From Notamacropus eugenii (Eukaryota > Chordata > Mammalia > Diprotodontia > Macropodidae), in NCBI RefSeq assembly GCF_028372415.1, contig NC_092872.1:552247205-552311204 (forward strand): a DNA stretch of 64,000 bases. Reading direction: 5' to 3'. The notes beneath the pieces are model-generated. The model saw nothing but the letters and a program-made list of their open reading frames with translations. It made no database searches and was not told the origin of the DNA. The translations under genes were made by a program, and so were the position numbers. Numbering within the stretch: position 1 is the stretch's first letter; the number at the start of each line of letters is the position of its first letter. This document shows positions 22,970-34,374 of this stretch, in pieces.

Positions 22970-23155
22970 CATCTGTAAGGAACCTGACTTTCCCAGAATT
23001 TTTTCTTTTTAACAAACACAGGAGCATTCCAGGGTGCTAATTGCTCCTTAACCAATAGTTGTAGTGCCTGGAGTTTTTCTGAAGTCAAGGCCCAAATCGG
23101 GGTGTCTGACTTCCAATTCAAGGGTGGGGACTCCAGTGCAACTGCAATGGCCCTT
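22970..23155 (-). pseudogene. Reverse transcriptase N-terminal remnant of the provirus
   Basis: After the stop of the gag/protease frame, another minus-strand frame reads 'LNWKSDTPIW', 'LTSEKLQALQLLVKEQL' and 'PWNAPVFVKKKK'. A frameshift leads to 'KNSGKVRFLTDVNEAF' (about 23000-22955). These blocks belong to the fingers region of betaretroviral RT. A short piece between the 'KEQL' and 'PWNAPVF' blocks is missing and the polymerase active site is absent. Confidence 0.75.
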
Positions 23156-23156
23156 A

Positions 23157-24071
23157 CTAAAAATTTGATAGCTTCATCCCGAGGCGGCTCATAATGTCCC
23201 TGCCCCAGATGTTAAAACTAAGTCCTGGAATCACCAACGGCCATACGGTCCTTTGGCGATCCTCTGCCTCCCACTTTACTGGGTGCATTGTCTCTAAGGT
23301 ATTTTGGCACCCTCCTATTCCCCACACTGGTCTCTGGCTTTCTTTGAGCTTCCAGTGCCTTAAGGGAAGGGCAATAGCTATGGGAAGCTGATCCTGGCCC
23401 CTCCCTGTACTTATTTCTTTCTGCCCAGGGGTAAGGCAGGCTCTGGCTAAGCTCTTCCAGTCATTAGGAGTCAGAATGAACTGACCGCTGAGAGTTTCAA
23501 GCATGGCTATAACAAAGGGTGAATTAGGGCCATGCTTGGTACAAGCCTCTTTAAGAGTCGCCACTCTCTTCCACTCTATAGGTATGTGGCTCCTCCGAAC
23601 CCCACCGGGGACACTGGGGTCCGCTATTTCTAACACAGGAAATGTCCCTACATCTTCTCCATTCTCTATAGCCTTTCTTATTCCTTTTTCCAAACTGGAC
23701 TGTGGCCCTGAACTGTCTGACCAATGGAGCAGGTTATAAGGAGGCGCGGAGGGAAGGCACGGCGTATTCTCCCCTGCCTCGCCTTTTCCATCTGCTAGAT
23801 GGAGCTCCGGGTCTATTTTTTCTTTACGCTCCTTAACTTTCCGCTGAACTTTCTGCTTGCCTGGGTCCTCCGTCCCTCCCGTGTTCTCCCCTCCCCTCTC
23901 TCCGCTTCCACTCTTATTCCAATCCCGCCCTGGCCTCTCCGGCCCTTCCTTACAAAATTCTCGGAGGTCGTTTAACTCTATTGTGACCCCCGCCTCCCTG
24001 CATTCCCTGTGAAGTTTCTCAGCCCAGACCTCCTGTTCCTCTGGCTTTATTACTGGCAATTGATTCCTCAT
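23157..24071 (-). pseudogene. Fused Gag-capsid / protease-tail frame, 304 aa
   Basis: This is the longest frame in the provirus. Residues 1-50 resemble a matrix-like segment. Residues 105-112 ('CLPSAPPY') hold overlapping PSAP and PPxY-like late-domain motifs. Residues 144-217 match the capsid N-terminal region ('KHGPNSPFV', 'LTPNDWKSLARACLTPGQ'). Then, without a frame break, come residues of about 248-304 that match the C-terminal half of a retroviral protease: flap 'GIGG' at 251-254 and 'NIWGRDIMSRLGM' at 287-299. The protease active-site half, the capsid C-terminal domain and nucleocapsid are missing, so a large deletion joined gag to pro in frame. It ends in a stop just before the RT remnant. 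Confidence 0.8.
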
Positions 24072-24205
24072 CCCTGCCCTTTTCCCAGGGGTTTGGGAAG
24101 CTTCTCTCCCCTTTCTCTCCTTCCGAATCTAGGATTCGGGACTCGCTTCTTTCACAGCCCCTTCCGGGTGTACCCCAAAAGCACCCAGGATTATCTACGC
24201 TCCCA

Positions 24206-24223
24206 ATCCCTGTTGGGACGCCA
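24206..24223 (-). promoter_or_regulatory. Primer binding site, tRNA-Lys-like
   Basis: On the minus strand TGGCGTCCCAACAGGGAT lies two bases after the 5' LTR. It matches 15 of 18 positions of the tRNA-Lys3 complement used by several betaretroviruses and lentiviruses. A dedicated match to another tRNA cannot be excluded. Confidence 0.7.
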
Positions 24224-24225
24224 AC

Positions 24226-24835
24226 TGGCAAGCCTAGAGGCCTGTATTGGGCTACCCGAGTCTTCCTTACCTCACCTCCCGAGGTCTTCGGCTGGCCACG
24301 CCGGATGCACATATGAGAGAAAGGACGTTCCAGAGTCAAACAGGGGTTGAGCTTTATTACAGGGTTTCGGTTACAAGTGCAGGGGCTCTTCTTTCTTAGG
24401 ACGAAGAGGGGGAGATTTCCTAAGAAGGCTAAGCTTAAGGGAATGGAAGTAGAAGTACAAGCGGGGAGAGAGGGGGAGGGGAGAGAGGAAAGAAAAGAAG
24501 CGGAGCCCTACTTTTCTCTTTGGCTCCACACGTGCTAAGAGCTTTCTGGCTTCCTCAATCCTACTTAATCTTCAGCCACACAGTTTGCATCTCAATACCA
24601 TGCTGTTAGGTAACTAGGTGTGCTCCAATCCGGGACGACCTCGAGGGCAGGGAGACTCCACCCATCAGGTATCTCCGGGGGAGAGGCAGAAATACCCGAG
24701 CTAGCCGAGCTAGCTCGGTCTGACCTTCTCGAACCCCCGCTGTTCATGGAGGGCCTCGTAAGACTCTAAGATTTAGAAGTCCCACTTTTACCTGCCCGAG
24801 ACTGTCCACACGGAATTGAGCTTCCAGTCCCAACA
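24226..24835 (-). repeat. 5' LTR of the provirus
   Basis: 610 bp, the partner of 21505-22114. The minus-strand poly(A) signal is at 24353-24358. Purine-rich U3/R segments give a 63-aa frame that is identical in both LTRs and is not a gene. Confidence 0.93.
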
Positions 24836-24841
24836 CCCCCA
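24836..24841. repeat. Target-site duplication of the provirus, right copy
   Basis: CCCCCA, identical to 21499-21504. Confidence 0.9.
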
Positions 24842-25999
24842 GATCCATCCTTACCCTTAACCCTGGCCTCCACCCCTACCCTTAAGTTTAGACTTGTGTC
24901 CCCCAAATTCACTCCAATCACTCTGAAGTTTAGCCCTCTGGCACCTGGGTTTCCTTTCATCAGAACATTTCACACACGTACCACACTTGTGCAGGATCCT
25001 CTCAACAGATTGCCAGCTTCACCCATGCTCAACAGAAAGACTAGCATTGTGTTCAGGAGAAACAATGTCCATTCCTCCTTCCTACTCAAGACCAGGCATA
25101 TCCTCCTGGATCCAGGACCTCTAACTCTTTGGGAGGTAAAAGAGTTGGGAAAGTTGATACAGCAACTAATAAAAGACATGAAGTAGCTAGCCAGTAACAA
25201 GCTTCTCATCAGTGAAAGGTGTGGTTGGTGCCACCAGGTCCTGCTACGTTCCCAGCTGACAGACTGGGCACTTGGGTCAATTCCATGTTGTATGTTACAC
25301 ATACCTTTAGTGTGAGTGGCAACTGCAAGGACAGCAGTTCTACAAACTTGAAGGAGCATTTTTCTGTGAACAGTGATATGAGATTAATCTAGAAAAGTAT
25401 AGCATATGTGGAGGGCCTATCACTGAGCAGATGCTGAGAGCCACAGGATGGCCTTTCCATTCCCAATGCTTTTCCTGTGCCGTCTGGACTTGCCCCAGAG
25501 GGTAGCTCCTTTATCATGAACCAAGCCAACAGTGCCACACTGTCCCTGACTGTCACTGACAATATGTCCCACTTTGCTTGTTGCTGAACCCATCATGCCT
25601 GAACCTGGCCAAGATGAGATTATTCAAGTGGTAGCTCTTGACAAAAACTTCCACATAAAATATTACAGGTATAACTGAGAACTGGGGGAACTCCTGTCCA
25701 TTGAGGCTGAGAGATTAGTTGTTTTTCTCTGGATAGACAAGTAATGCATCATCATAGACACACAATCTTAAGGGTGAACTTAAGGTAAGACTTAAAGGTG
25801 AACTCATTTTCATGAATCATAAAGATCTAGGATGCACTTTAGATCAAAGAAACTACTTACTTTAAGATTGTCGTCCTTCATTCAATTTAACTTCATTCCC
25901 TGTCCAAGCCATAAGAAAAGTTACTACTAGCTTAACACTAGTTCCTCTTAGGTTCTGGGGTATAGGGGTATACATATACATGTATATATGTATACATAC

Positions 26000-26002
<3 letters not shown>

Positions 26003-26039
<37 letters not shown>

Positions 26040-26092
26040 AAGAAAGAGAAAGAGAGAGACAGAGAAAGAGAGAGACAGAGACAGAGACAGAG
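26003..26092. repeat. (GT)n then (GA)n microsatellite
   Basis: A GT run (about 26003-26036) passes into a GA/GACAGA run. A second, looser TG-rich block lies at about 26187-26240. Confidence 0.9.
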
Positions 26093-26405
26093 AAACTGGT
26101 TGTTATATATAATAGGCAGTCAACTCAACTCAACAAGATGGAATTGCTCCAAATCATTCTTTAGCTCAGAAGTTCTAAGTATTTTGAGTGTGTGTGTATG
26201 TGTGTGTTTGTGTGTGCATTTCCGTATGTATGTGTGTAAAGGACCCCTTTGTTACTCTGATGAAACTAATGGACTTCTTTTCTTAACATTTTTTTTTAAT
26301 TCATAATTGATCAAGATGCTGCATTTGCATTAGAGGTAGGCAATTCTACGTTTTAGGGATTCTCTGTCACCAGATTGAACCAGATTGGCCCAAGGTGCCT
26401 TATGA

Positions 26406-27194
<789 letters not shown>

Positions 27195-28492
27195 TGGTGA
27201 AATTAAGATTACACCCTGGTTCAAAATCATTGCTGAGACTTTTCTTTTTAAATAGCGGGATAACTTGAATCACTTGAATAGATTTGTTGAACATGAGAAA
27301 ATTCGCAGAATGTAAAAATGTGAATCTAGAAAACTCCACGTTAAATTCATTTTAAAATTGAATTATTCTCTTTTATGAGGACCATCATAGATGATGCACT
27401 CTTTGACTATGTAGAAAGACCACTGGCTAGGTGACTGTAAATTGTATGGGTTAGGTGTATACATGGCCAAAAAGTGTATACATGTGGAAGATTTTTATTT
27501 AAAAATAATACAAAAACCACACATACCCATAGACACACTCACAATTTAGCTAGATTAAATTTAACATGTGCCTAAAAATCTATATGTGGCAAATTTATAC
27601 AAATTAAGTTTTAATATGATTGGGACTGACTTTTTCAGTATCTTCTTCATTTCTTTTATGGTTCAGATAAAAGTATTTGTCTAAAGAAGGATTATGTTTA
27701 CTTCTAAAATATTGATTACCTTCTTATATGCTTGGCTGTTTTGAAACATGCTGAAATAATTTCAGTGTAACTATTAAATAGGTACAGACGATTCTAAGGC
27801 AACTGGTGATATCTCAAAAGTTTGGTTTCTTTACCTCTATTCTGAGTGAAAATGGAGGTTAGTCATTCTGAAAGTGGGTCCTTAAAAAATAAAGGTAGAA
27901 AAGAAAGTAGTTTGAAGTTTTAGAACTGCTTTTTTGTATAAATACATGAATTCAAACAGCACTCTTCAAGGCAGAAATAACAGGACAAAACCTCTTCTAA
28001 AAAGTTTTTCAGCTAGGCACATTTTTCATATCAAAGTTTTAAAAATCAAAAAGACTACAACTATTTATGAAATAGGAATGTGGATCAGAAAACATAGGGA
28101 GAATGACTTGGTTGTAGAAGAGAACAATTAAAGCCTGACAGTTATTTGAAGATAGTGTAGAGTAAGACCTTCTGGGAGCCAGCCTGCCCCAAGTGATTTT
28201 TGGTTAGTTTTAAGTTTTACCTTCTGATTTACTTAGCTACTATCTAAAATCTAGGGAGATTCTGCTAACCGTAAAAGTTATAGTCTAACAAAAGATGAAG
28301 AGGAAATTTAAAATTTGCTTCTTTAAACCCGTGATAAACAGTGGGGATGAGGGAGGGAGAATCCTGTCCTTAAACTTTACCATGTATTTATTTATAGTTT
28401 CTAAATAATTATATTGAACCTTTTTTGTCCTGCTAATCTGTATTCAGCATGACTTACGATGGATTTATTTTACTAAACAAAGTATAAAAGTC

Positions 28493-28498
28493 AATAAA
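28493..28498 (+). terminator. Copied poly(A) signal of IDI1 mRNA
   Basis: AATAAA lies 19 bases before the A8 run at 28517. This is the signature of a processed transcript. Confidence 0.8.
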
Positions 28499-28679
28499 AG
28501 AATTTTCACATTCTTTAAAAAAAACACACAAACCAGTAGTATCAGCTGCTACGGCCTTTGTGGAAACCCAAATGTCCCAAGCAATAGGCTGTGGAACACA
28601 AGCTCACAATATGAGCTGTTCTGATCTAATATTCATGCAGTTCTCTTATGCCTTTCAGACATGCTATTATATTAAGGGA

Positions 28680-28830
28680 TTTCTGTTCACTAGATACCTT
28701 CAAACAAAAGCTGAATGAAGATTTGGTAGGCATGTTGGAGAGTGGCTTCATGTATGATGGATATGACTAAATAACTTTTAAAGTCCCTTCTAACTTTAAG
28801 ATTTGGTTGACTCTACAATTAGAGTCATTT
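28680..28830 (+). repeat. SINE-like tail fragment
   Basis: 'tggatatgactaaataactt' followed by 'aaagtcccttctaactttaa' is a SINE 3' pattern. It is weakly supported. Confidence 0.4.
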
Positions 28831-29046
28831 GGACTAGCTAAGTAAGACTGTACAATTAGTCATTCTTCACTTGACCTGTTTTCTGGCTATCTTCTCTACT
28901 CCTATTTCTTATATATTTTCCACACTTCAAAGTCTATCTCAGTCTTGTTTCCTGGTTTTCTTTATCTTCGGTTATTTTCCACACTCCTTTCCTCCCTCCC
29001 TCCTCCCTCTCTACTAAATGATGATATCCAAATAACCTTTAAAAAT
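28831..29046. other. Unassigned pyrimidine-rich sequence
   Basis: A CT-rich stretch ('ctttcctccctccctcctcc' near 28985). Nothing else is recognised. Confidence 0.4.
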
Positions 29047-30480
29047 TCAACATTTATAAACTTCTTATATGTCGAAAAGCACTGATTGGTGCTTGAAGAA
29101 ACACAAAGTGTAAGCAAAAATGCTCTGCCCTCATGGAAGATTAGGTGTTAGGTTAAGACTTGAAAACAGATGTGCAAAATACATAATATGGATGGTAAGT
29201 GCATTAAAGAAGAATTAAAAAAAAAAAAGACATGAACTAGGGGAAATCTAAAGAGAAAGTTATTATGATTGAATTAGCAGGAAGTTAACCTTTGAAGACC
29301 AGGTGGGCAGCAGGCATGTTCATTTAAGGGCAAAAAGTCATCCAGTTCAGCTACACTATAAAGTTCTACATGACCCAGCTAATACAGCTCTGGAACTGGA
29401 GTTTAAATCCTACTTCAAACTTTTAATAGCCAAGTGATCCTAAAGAAGACATTTAACTGCTTTGTGCCTCAGTTTTCTCTTCCATAAAATGAGGGGGGAT
29501 GGATTCTATGTCATCTAAGGATTTCTTGAAATTTAAATCTATCATCCTAAAATGAAGAACACAAGGTGGGAACTATGAGGCTGAAAAATCAGTCAGTCAA
29601 CATGCATTTATTAAACACTTTGCTGAGGACTTTGCTAAGCAGTGGGGATTCCAAGAAAGACAAAAAAACAATCTTTTGTATCAAGGGGTACACATTCTAG
29701 TGGAGGAGACATTTGAGTAATGATGTGCAAAGGTGTACATAGCAGATATATACAGTAAAAACAGAAGAGGGGTGGGATTAAGAAAGGTGAAAAACTAAGA
29801 GAGAAAAAAAATCTCCTACAGAAAATGGAATTTGAAGGATACCAAAGAAGTTAGGAAATAGTAGTGGGGAGGGAGTGCATCCCAGCTATGGGGGACACAA
29901 TTCAAATCCATGGAGATGAGAGATTGAGTGTCATGTATGAGGAAGAGTAAATAGATCAATACTTGCTTTGTATAAATTGTAACTGCATTGTAAAGTGTTG
30001 GCAAGAAAAAAAAATGCGTGAAAAGACCAGCATAAAGTGGTCAAGTTATGAAGGATTTTAAGTTCAAAAAAGTAGAAAAATTTAGATTTGGTCCTGGCAC
30101 TAATAGTCAGCCTTTGGAGTTTACTGATGGAACAAAGGTGGGCGTTGGGGTATGTGACATAGTCAAATTTGCACTTTAAGAAAATCATTTTGGCATCTAA
30201 GCAGAAGATAAATATAAGGACCAATTAGAAAGCTATTTCAATAAGGATGCCTGATTATGGATCATAGTGTACCACAAAAAGATTTAAACTTGGTCAGCAA
30301 ATAGAAAGCCACTCTAGATTTTGGAGCAGAAGGATTACATGAGCAGATCTATGAATAAGAAATTTTTTCAAACAGTAGTATGAGTGTCAGATTGGAAGGA
30401 AGAGAGAAGAAAAGAAGGAAGATTTATTAGGATGCTGTTACAATAGTCCCAGTGGGAAGTGATGAGGACCTGTAGAAGCA
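29047..30480 (+). repeat. Mammal-wide purine-rich repeat, two partial copies with a SINE between
   Basis: 29047-29345 and 29590-30480 follow the same family as 17.7-19.5 kb: 'acatgcatttattaaacact', 'gcagtggggattccaagaaa', 'gggagtgcatcccagctatg', 'aaaatcattttggcatctaa' and 'gatgctgttacaatagtccc'. A tRNA-derived SINE (29375-29550) with 'ggaactggagtttaaatcct' and 'ctgctttgtgcctcagtttt' lies between them. Confidence 0.6.
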
Positions 30481-30849
30481 TTGTAGCAATATAATGAAAT
30501 AATCCCAGAAGAGAATGGATAAAAAAGGCTCACACAGGAGCCCCTTCTGCCCTAACCTCAGTGTTCCTATAGTTTCTCTCTGTCTATTAAGCCTACAAAG
30601 CTGTTGTAGAGTTATTACTCTGTGACATATTCTTGGACAACTCACAGATAAGCACAGGCAACTTATTCCTTTCCCTTTAGTAGGCCCAAAACATAAGTAG
30701 AATTATTATTTAAAAAAAAACTATAATGAAAAATAAAGCAAAGAAGTTAAAAACAAATAATGGATATAAAAATATAGCTAAGTTTAAAATAGTTCTAAAT
30801 TTTAAAAAATTGAGTCAGTTTCTAATACGAGTAATTTAACACAACAACA

Positions 30850-31262
30850 GCAACAGCAACAAAGAAGTTCCAACTATATGTATTGACCTTTGTTGAGTAT
30901 TGGGGAAAGATCTGAAAAATAAAAATTTCCCCTTATCTCAAGGTGCTAACATGATAAAAGGAGGGCTCGTGCCACACAAGGAAGATACAAGGTAGACTTT
31001 GATAAGGTAATGTGCACAAAGAAAATCTAATACACTTTCAGGTAGGAGAAGTTCAGGGAGACTTCATGAAAGAGGGTGCACTTGAGCTGGGTGTGAATGA
31101 AAGAAAAGGATTTCAATAGGCTGAGATAAAAAAAGAAGGAATCCCAGGCAAAAGGGATAAACTCAGAGATAATTACAGATCTTGTTGTGCCCCTGTACCT
31201 TTGGCAGAGGAAGCATTCCATAAATATTTCATGATTGACAGACACTATTTTCTGGAGAAGTG
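30850..31262 (+). repeat. Mammal-wide purine-rich repeat, further copy
   Basis: 'cttatctcaaggtgctaaca', 'agggagacttcatgaaagag' and 'gagctgggtgtgaatgaaag' are landmarks of the same family. Confidence 0.55.
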
Positions 31263-31279
31263 AGATCTGGAACAATTAT

Positions 31280-31440
31280 AAGCAGCATGGTGTAACATGA
31301 AGAATACTGGACTTAGAATCAAAAGACCAGGGCACAGCTCAAGTCCTCTGCTTATTAGTTGCATGAACTTGGACAAGCCGTTTTAGTGACCAAGTAGTAC
31401 CTAGTGATCTGTGAATTCCTTTCTTTCAGTAGAGGTCTGT
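31280..31440 (+). repeat. tRNA-derived SINE fragment
   Basis: 'agcagcatggtgtaacatga', 'ctggacttagaatcaaaaga' and 'agttgcatgaacttggacaa' identify it. Confidence 0.65.
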
Positions 31441-31534
31441 GAGTCTACAATTTCATGATTTGGCAGAAGGCAGTCAACATATCTATCAGTTGCCACCATT
31501 TAGCTTACTCAAGTCTGCTGACCCCATCTCTGAC

Positions 31535-32010
31535 TGTTGGGACTTGTTTGGAATTGCTGGAATTTCCTTTCTTCCTCAAACTGACTTGCACAGAACTTTC
31601 ATTATTTCCCTTTATGCTATGAGGCACAAATTGGAGAGTATATGATTGTAGCTTTTGATTGGTCTCAGGGTTAGGAGCAATAACTCTTACAGAGGGTATT
31701 TAAGGTCCAGGCAAAAGCCAATATGAACTGGAAGCTAAATAACACTAGGAAACAAAACAAAGGTGATGGGGAAGGCTTAGAGTTGGGGGGGTGGGGAGAG
31801 AGGACTTTGGCCAGACTAAATCCCAAAACTAGCCAAACCTCCATGTGTTATGTAAGACCGGAGTCAAAGTTCATGCCAATCGTGGGAAACTTGTCTCTTG
31901 CCAGCCCCAAAACCAAGTCAGTTTTCCTCAGCTTGGGGTGCCAAGATAAAAGTTCATTCTGCGCACCTGTTCCATGTCCCTTCTCCTGCCAGGACCTTTT
32001 CTTCTCGGTG
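31535..32010 (+). repeat. Possible old LTR or LTR-like repeat
   Basis: The block opens TGTTGGGACTTG, has a TATTTAAGG box (about 31698) and then a 'gataaaagttcattctgcgc' R-like segment (about 31946). It is locally less AT-rich than its flanks. I see no clear target duplication and no second LTR, so this remains tentative. Several overlapping short frames on both strands here (31848-32249) look like by-products. Confidence 0.3.
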
Positions 32011-32384
32011 TGACTGTTTCGACCACTGTTATGTTTGGGCTTGGCAAGGACAGACATTCCTCACTAATGAGGCAGCTTTGGTTTGAAGACTGCTTGACAA
32101 TGGGGCATTTGTGCATGTGGCAGCTTCCTCCAGCGGAAGGGCCCTACCCTTTCTCTCTTCCAAAGCTGTTGCTCCTGTTGCATTTCCAGATCCTGGATCA
32201 TGGGACCTATTACAATTGAACCTAAGAATATCAGAACATAACACTCCACTTAACTTCCAGTAATTCTGACCTTCCAGACAGCATTGAAAGATGACTGAGC
32301 TTTCTTGTTATACAAGAGTCATCCAAGGTGATATCTAACATGATGACTGAATTTTCAAGAGAAGCATTAGCTTTTGTTCAATAT

Positions 32385-32850
32385 AGAAGCAGTTTAATTT
32401 GAAGAGGGGAAAAAATGAAAAGAATATTGGACCTATAACCAAACAGGATGGTATCAAATCTTGACTTTACCATCTGTCATTTCTTGGTCATTGACCATGT
32501 CACCTCATTTCTCAGTCTCAGTTTCCTTACTTGCAAAATAAAGATAATGTATATTTGCATTACTTAAAGTATAAGGTTGTGAAAATTATATGATATAATA
32601 TATGTAAAGAGTAAGATAAGTGTTAAAACATGACTTAAAATGATAATTTTATAATAATATTGCAGTTTCTAGAGTTAAAATACAACTTAAGAATCATGAT
32701 CCTGACTTCCCTCATTTTATAAACAAATAGATGTGACTGAGGATAAATAGATGTGACTTTTCTAAGACCAAATAAGCAGAACATGGATTTGAACACAGGT
32801 CTGATTACTGATCTAGTGGTCTTTTCATTACATCACATTTCTCTGTTTGA
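32385..32850 (+). repeat. tRNA-derived SINE followed by MIR3-like fragment
   Basis: 'ggtatcaaatcttgacttta', 'ctcagtttccttacttgcaa' and 'gaaaattatatgatataata' mark the SINE (32385-32640). 'cctcattttataaacaaata' and 'tttgaacacaggtctgatta' mark the MIR3-like piece (32690-32850). Confidence 0.6.
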
Positions 32851-33019
32851 GAGAGCAGAGGAATGGGCAACAGATCTGTGATCTACTTTCATCCCAATTC
32901 AAAATCATAAATTAAATAAATTGTTTTGTGACCTAAAAAATATCTAGCTTTATTTTTCTGAAAAGTTATTTATTTTCGCCATATGATTCTGCAACAGTTT
33001 AAGGGAAATAGACCCTATG

Positions 33020-33355
33020 GCACAGTGCGGCATAGCCATAGAGTGTGGAAGACCTGGGTTCAAATTTCACCCCTGATATTTTTTAGTTCTGGGTCATGTC
33101 ACTTTACCCCAAGGTACCTTATACAATTCCCTAGCATTTATCATTTAATCCATAGATGAATTGATATCTATAATGGTAGAGTAAGTTCTCACACCAAAAG
33201 TTCATCCCAGAGATTAAATTTAAAAAAAAATTCTTTCTATCTTTACATAGCATTTCTGTCATAGTAAAAAGGGTTACACTTACAAGAAGTAAAAGACCCC
33301 AAAGCTCTAGACTCACATGAACTAGCTCTCATCTTGGGGTCTGAGCCCCAAATTG
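33020..33355 (+). repeat. Duplicated block, copy A
   Basis: About 330 bases closely related to 34375-34705 in the same orientation. It starts like a SINE head ('gacctgggttcaaatttcac') and continues into non-SINE sequence ('gagtaagttctcacaccaaa', 'gcatttctgtcatagtaaaa', 'agaccccaaagctct'). By eye roughly nine bases in ten agree over the best part. Confidence 0.8.
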
Positions 33356-34374
33356 ATAATTTTCTCTCCATGAGTCTTTGCTCCAACCTACAGCTAATCT
33401 AAGAAAACAACAAAATATACCTTATATTTAGGTCGTTTCTAGATTGTCTAGAGTCCCCAGTTACCAAACAACATTCAAACTACCAAATACAAATGGGGTA
33501 TGGAATATCCTTTTATTTTATCTGAAATTCAATGCAAAAGATTCAAAGGACTCAAATGTGTGTCGTGACATTTATTATTTTTGTTGATTACTGCAAAGTC
33601 CTTGATTCATTCATGTATTACAAATAGAATAAAAATAAAAGGAGACCCAATTAAAGCGAGAATGTTAGAGTATTTGATGTGCATATGGAAAAGTTTTCTA
33701 TGATTGTCTTAAAGCATACCACCAAAACAGCACTTGCAAGAAAAATTTATCTAAAAATGTGGCATCCTTTAGGAAAATGGTTTAAGCTTGTAATAGTTCT
33801 GTCTAGCCATAAAACCATTATAATCTCTTCTAAATATAAGGAAGCAGGATTTCCACGTAAAAAAGGCAGTCATACCAAAACATCTGATTAATTACTTGGG
33901 GTACACAATGACATAAAGATATATGGCTCCACTGAAAAATGCAGCAAATAGCTTATTGATCCTATGGAATGCTTCTCCAATGATATCAAAATGTCATTTA
34001 GATTCAGTAATTATAAAATTTTTGATGTACATGAAGGAAAGATAAAGAATGGATGGTCTGAACTTGAATGCAGAGGCTAACTAATCCCAATGAATGAAAG
34101 CAGTATTTATTAATATCTTGGCCTTCTCTTGGCAGGGCATATAAAGAACACATCTATGAAGGAGAAAGTCATAGCTATATATGACAAGTGTCTTATGGAC
34201 ATCATGAAATAATAGCTCAATGAGAAAAATATGCTTAAAAGAATTAATCCCTACACCCATGTGCAATATCATACCATAATATAATTTAGATTAAATTGAT
34301 AGAATTATCTTAATAAAGTAAATTTATCATATGCATATATTTAATATATGTATATAATTTATACATAATCTATA
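33356..34374. other. Spacer between the duplicated blocks, unassigned
   Basis: AT-rich. A Lys-rich 70-aa frame (33679-33891) and a 63-aa frame on the other strand have no motif. No repeat named. Confidence 0.35.

Larger units (their letters stand above)
21505..24835 (-). mobile_element. Betaretrovirus-like (class II) endogenous provirus, internally deleted, recent
   Basis: Two 610-bp LTRs flank a 2.1-kb interior on the minus strand. In element order it holds: 5' LTR (24226-24835), 2-base spacer, tRNA-Lys-like primer site (24206-24223), leader, gag remnant joined to the end of protease (24071-23157), the N-terminal scrap of reverse transcriptase (about 23155-22970), an arginine-rich Env-leader-like frame (22726-22484), a polypurine tract (22115-22130) and 3' LTR (21505-22114). 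Most of gag, pol and env is missing, so it cannot move by itself. By eye the LTRs differ at two positions only (608/610), so the insertion is recent, and a helper virus must have supplied the proteins. It sits in the ZYX pseudogene with an exact 6-bp target duplication. Confidence 0.93.
20196..25775 (+). pseudogene. ZYX: Zyxin processed pseudogene, split by two insertions
   Basis: Zyxin is a focal-adhesion and actin-regulating protein with a proline-rich N-terminus and three C-terminal LIM zinc domains. Here the exons are joined without introns, in three pieces. Piece 1 (20196-20755) has an ATG followed by an N-terminal block with 'LQKKFAPTMAPK' and later 'KVSSIDLDIES'. Piece 2 (about 21340-21498) is Pro/Ser-rich. 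Piece 3 (24836-25775) has 'SPKFTPITLKFSPLAPG', 'DPGPLTLWEVKEL', a LIM1 remnant 'LQGQQFYKLEGAFF', 'ITEQMLRATGWPFH', and the LIM3 start '[11 protein letters not shown]' followed by '[13 protein letters not shown]'. Stops and frameshifts are scattered throughout and many zinc-ligand cysteines are lost. An unnamed repeat (20756-21340) and a provirus (21505-24835) interrupt it. Assignment to ZYX rather than LPP or TRIP6 rests on the N-terminal and linker blocks matching zyxin. Confidence 0.88.

Noticed and set aside
24019..24339. 106-aa minus-strand frame overlapping the 5' LTR end and leader
   Set aside because: It runs from the LTR through the primer site into the leader and has no Gag-like domain, so it is a by-product.
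24970..25359. 129-aa minus-strand frame
   Set aside because: Antisense to the third piece of the ZYX pseudogene.
31848..32249. Cluster of six overlapping short frames on both strands
   Set aside because: Overlap in all frames and lack of any motif point to locally low stop density in a GC-richer repeat-like block.
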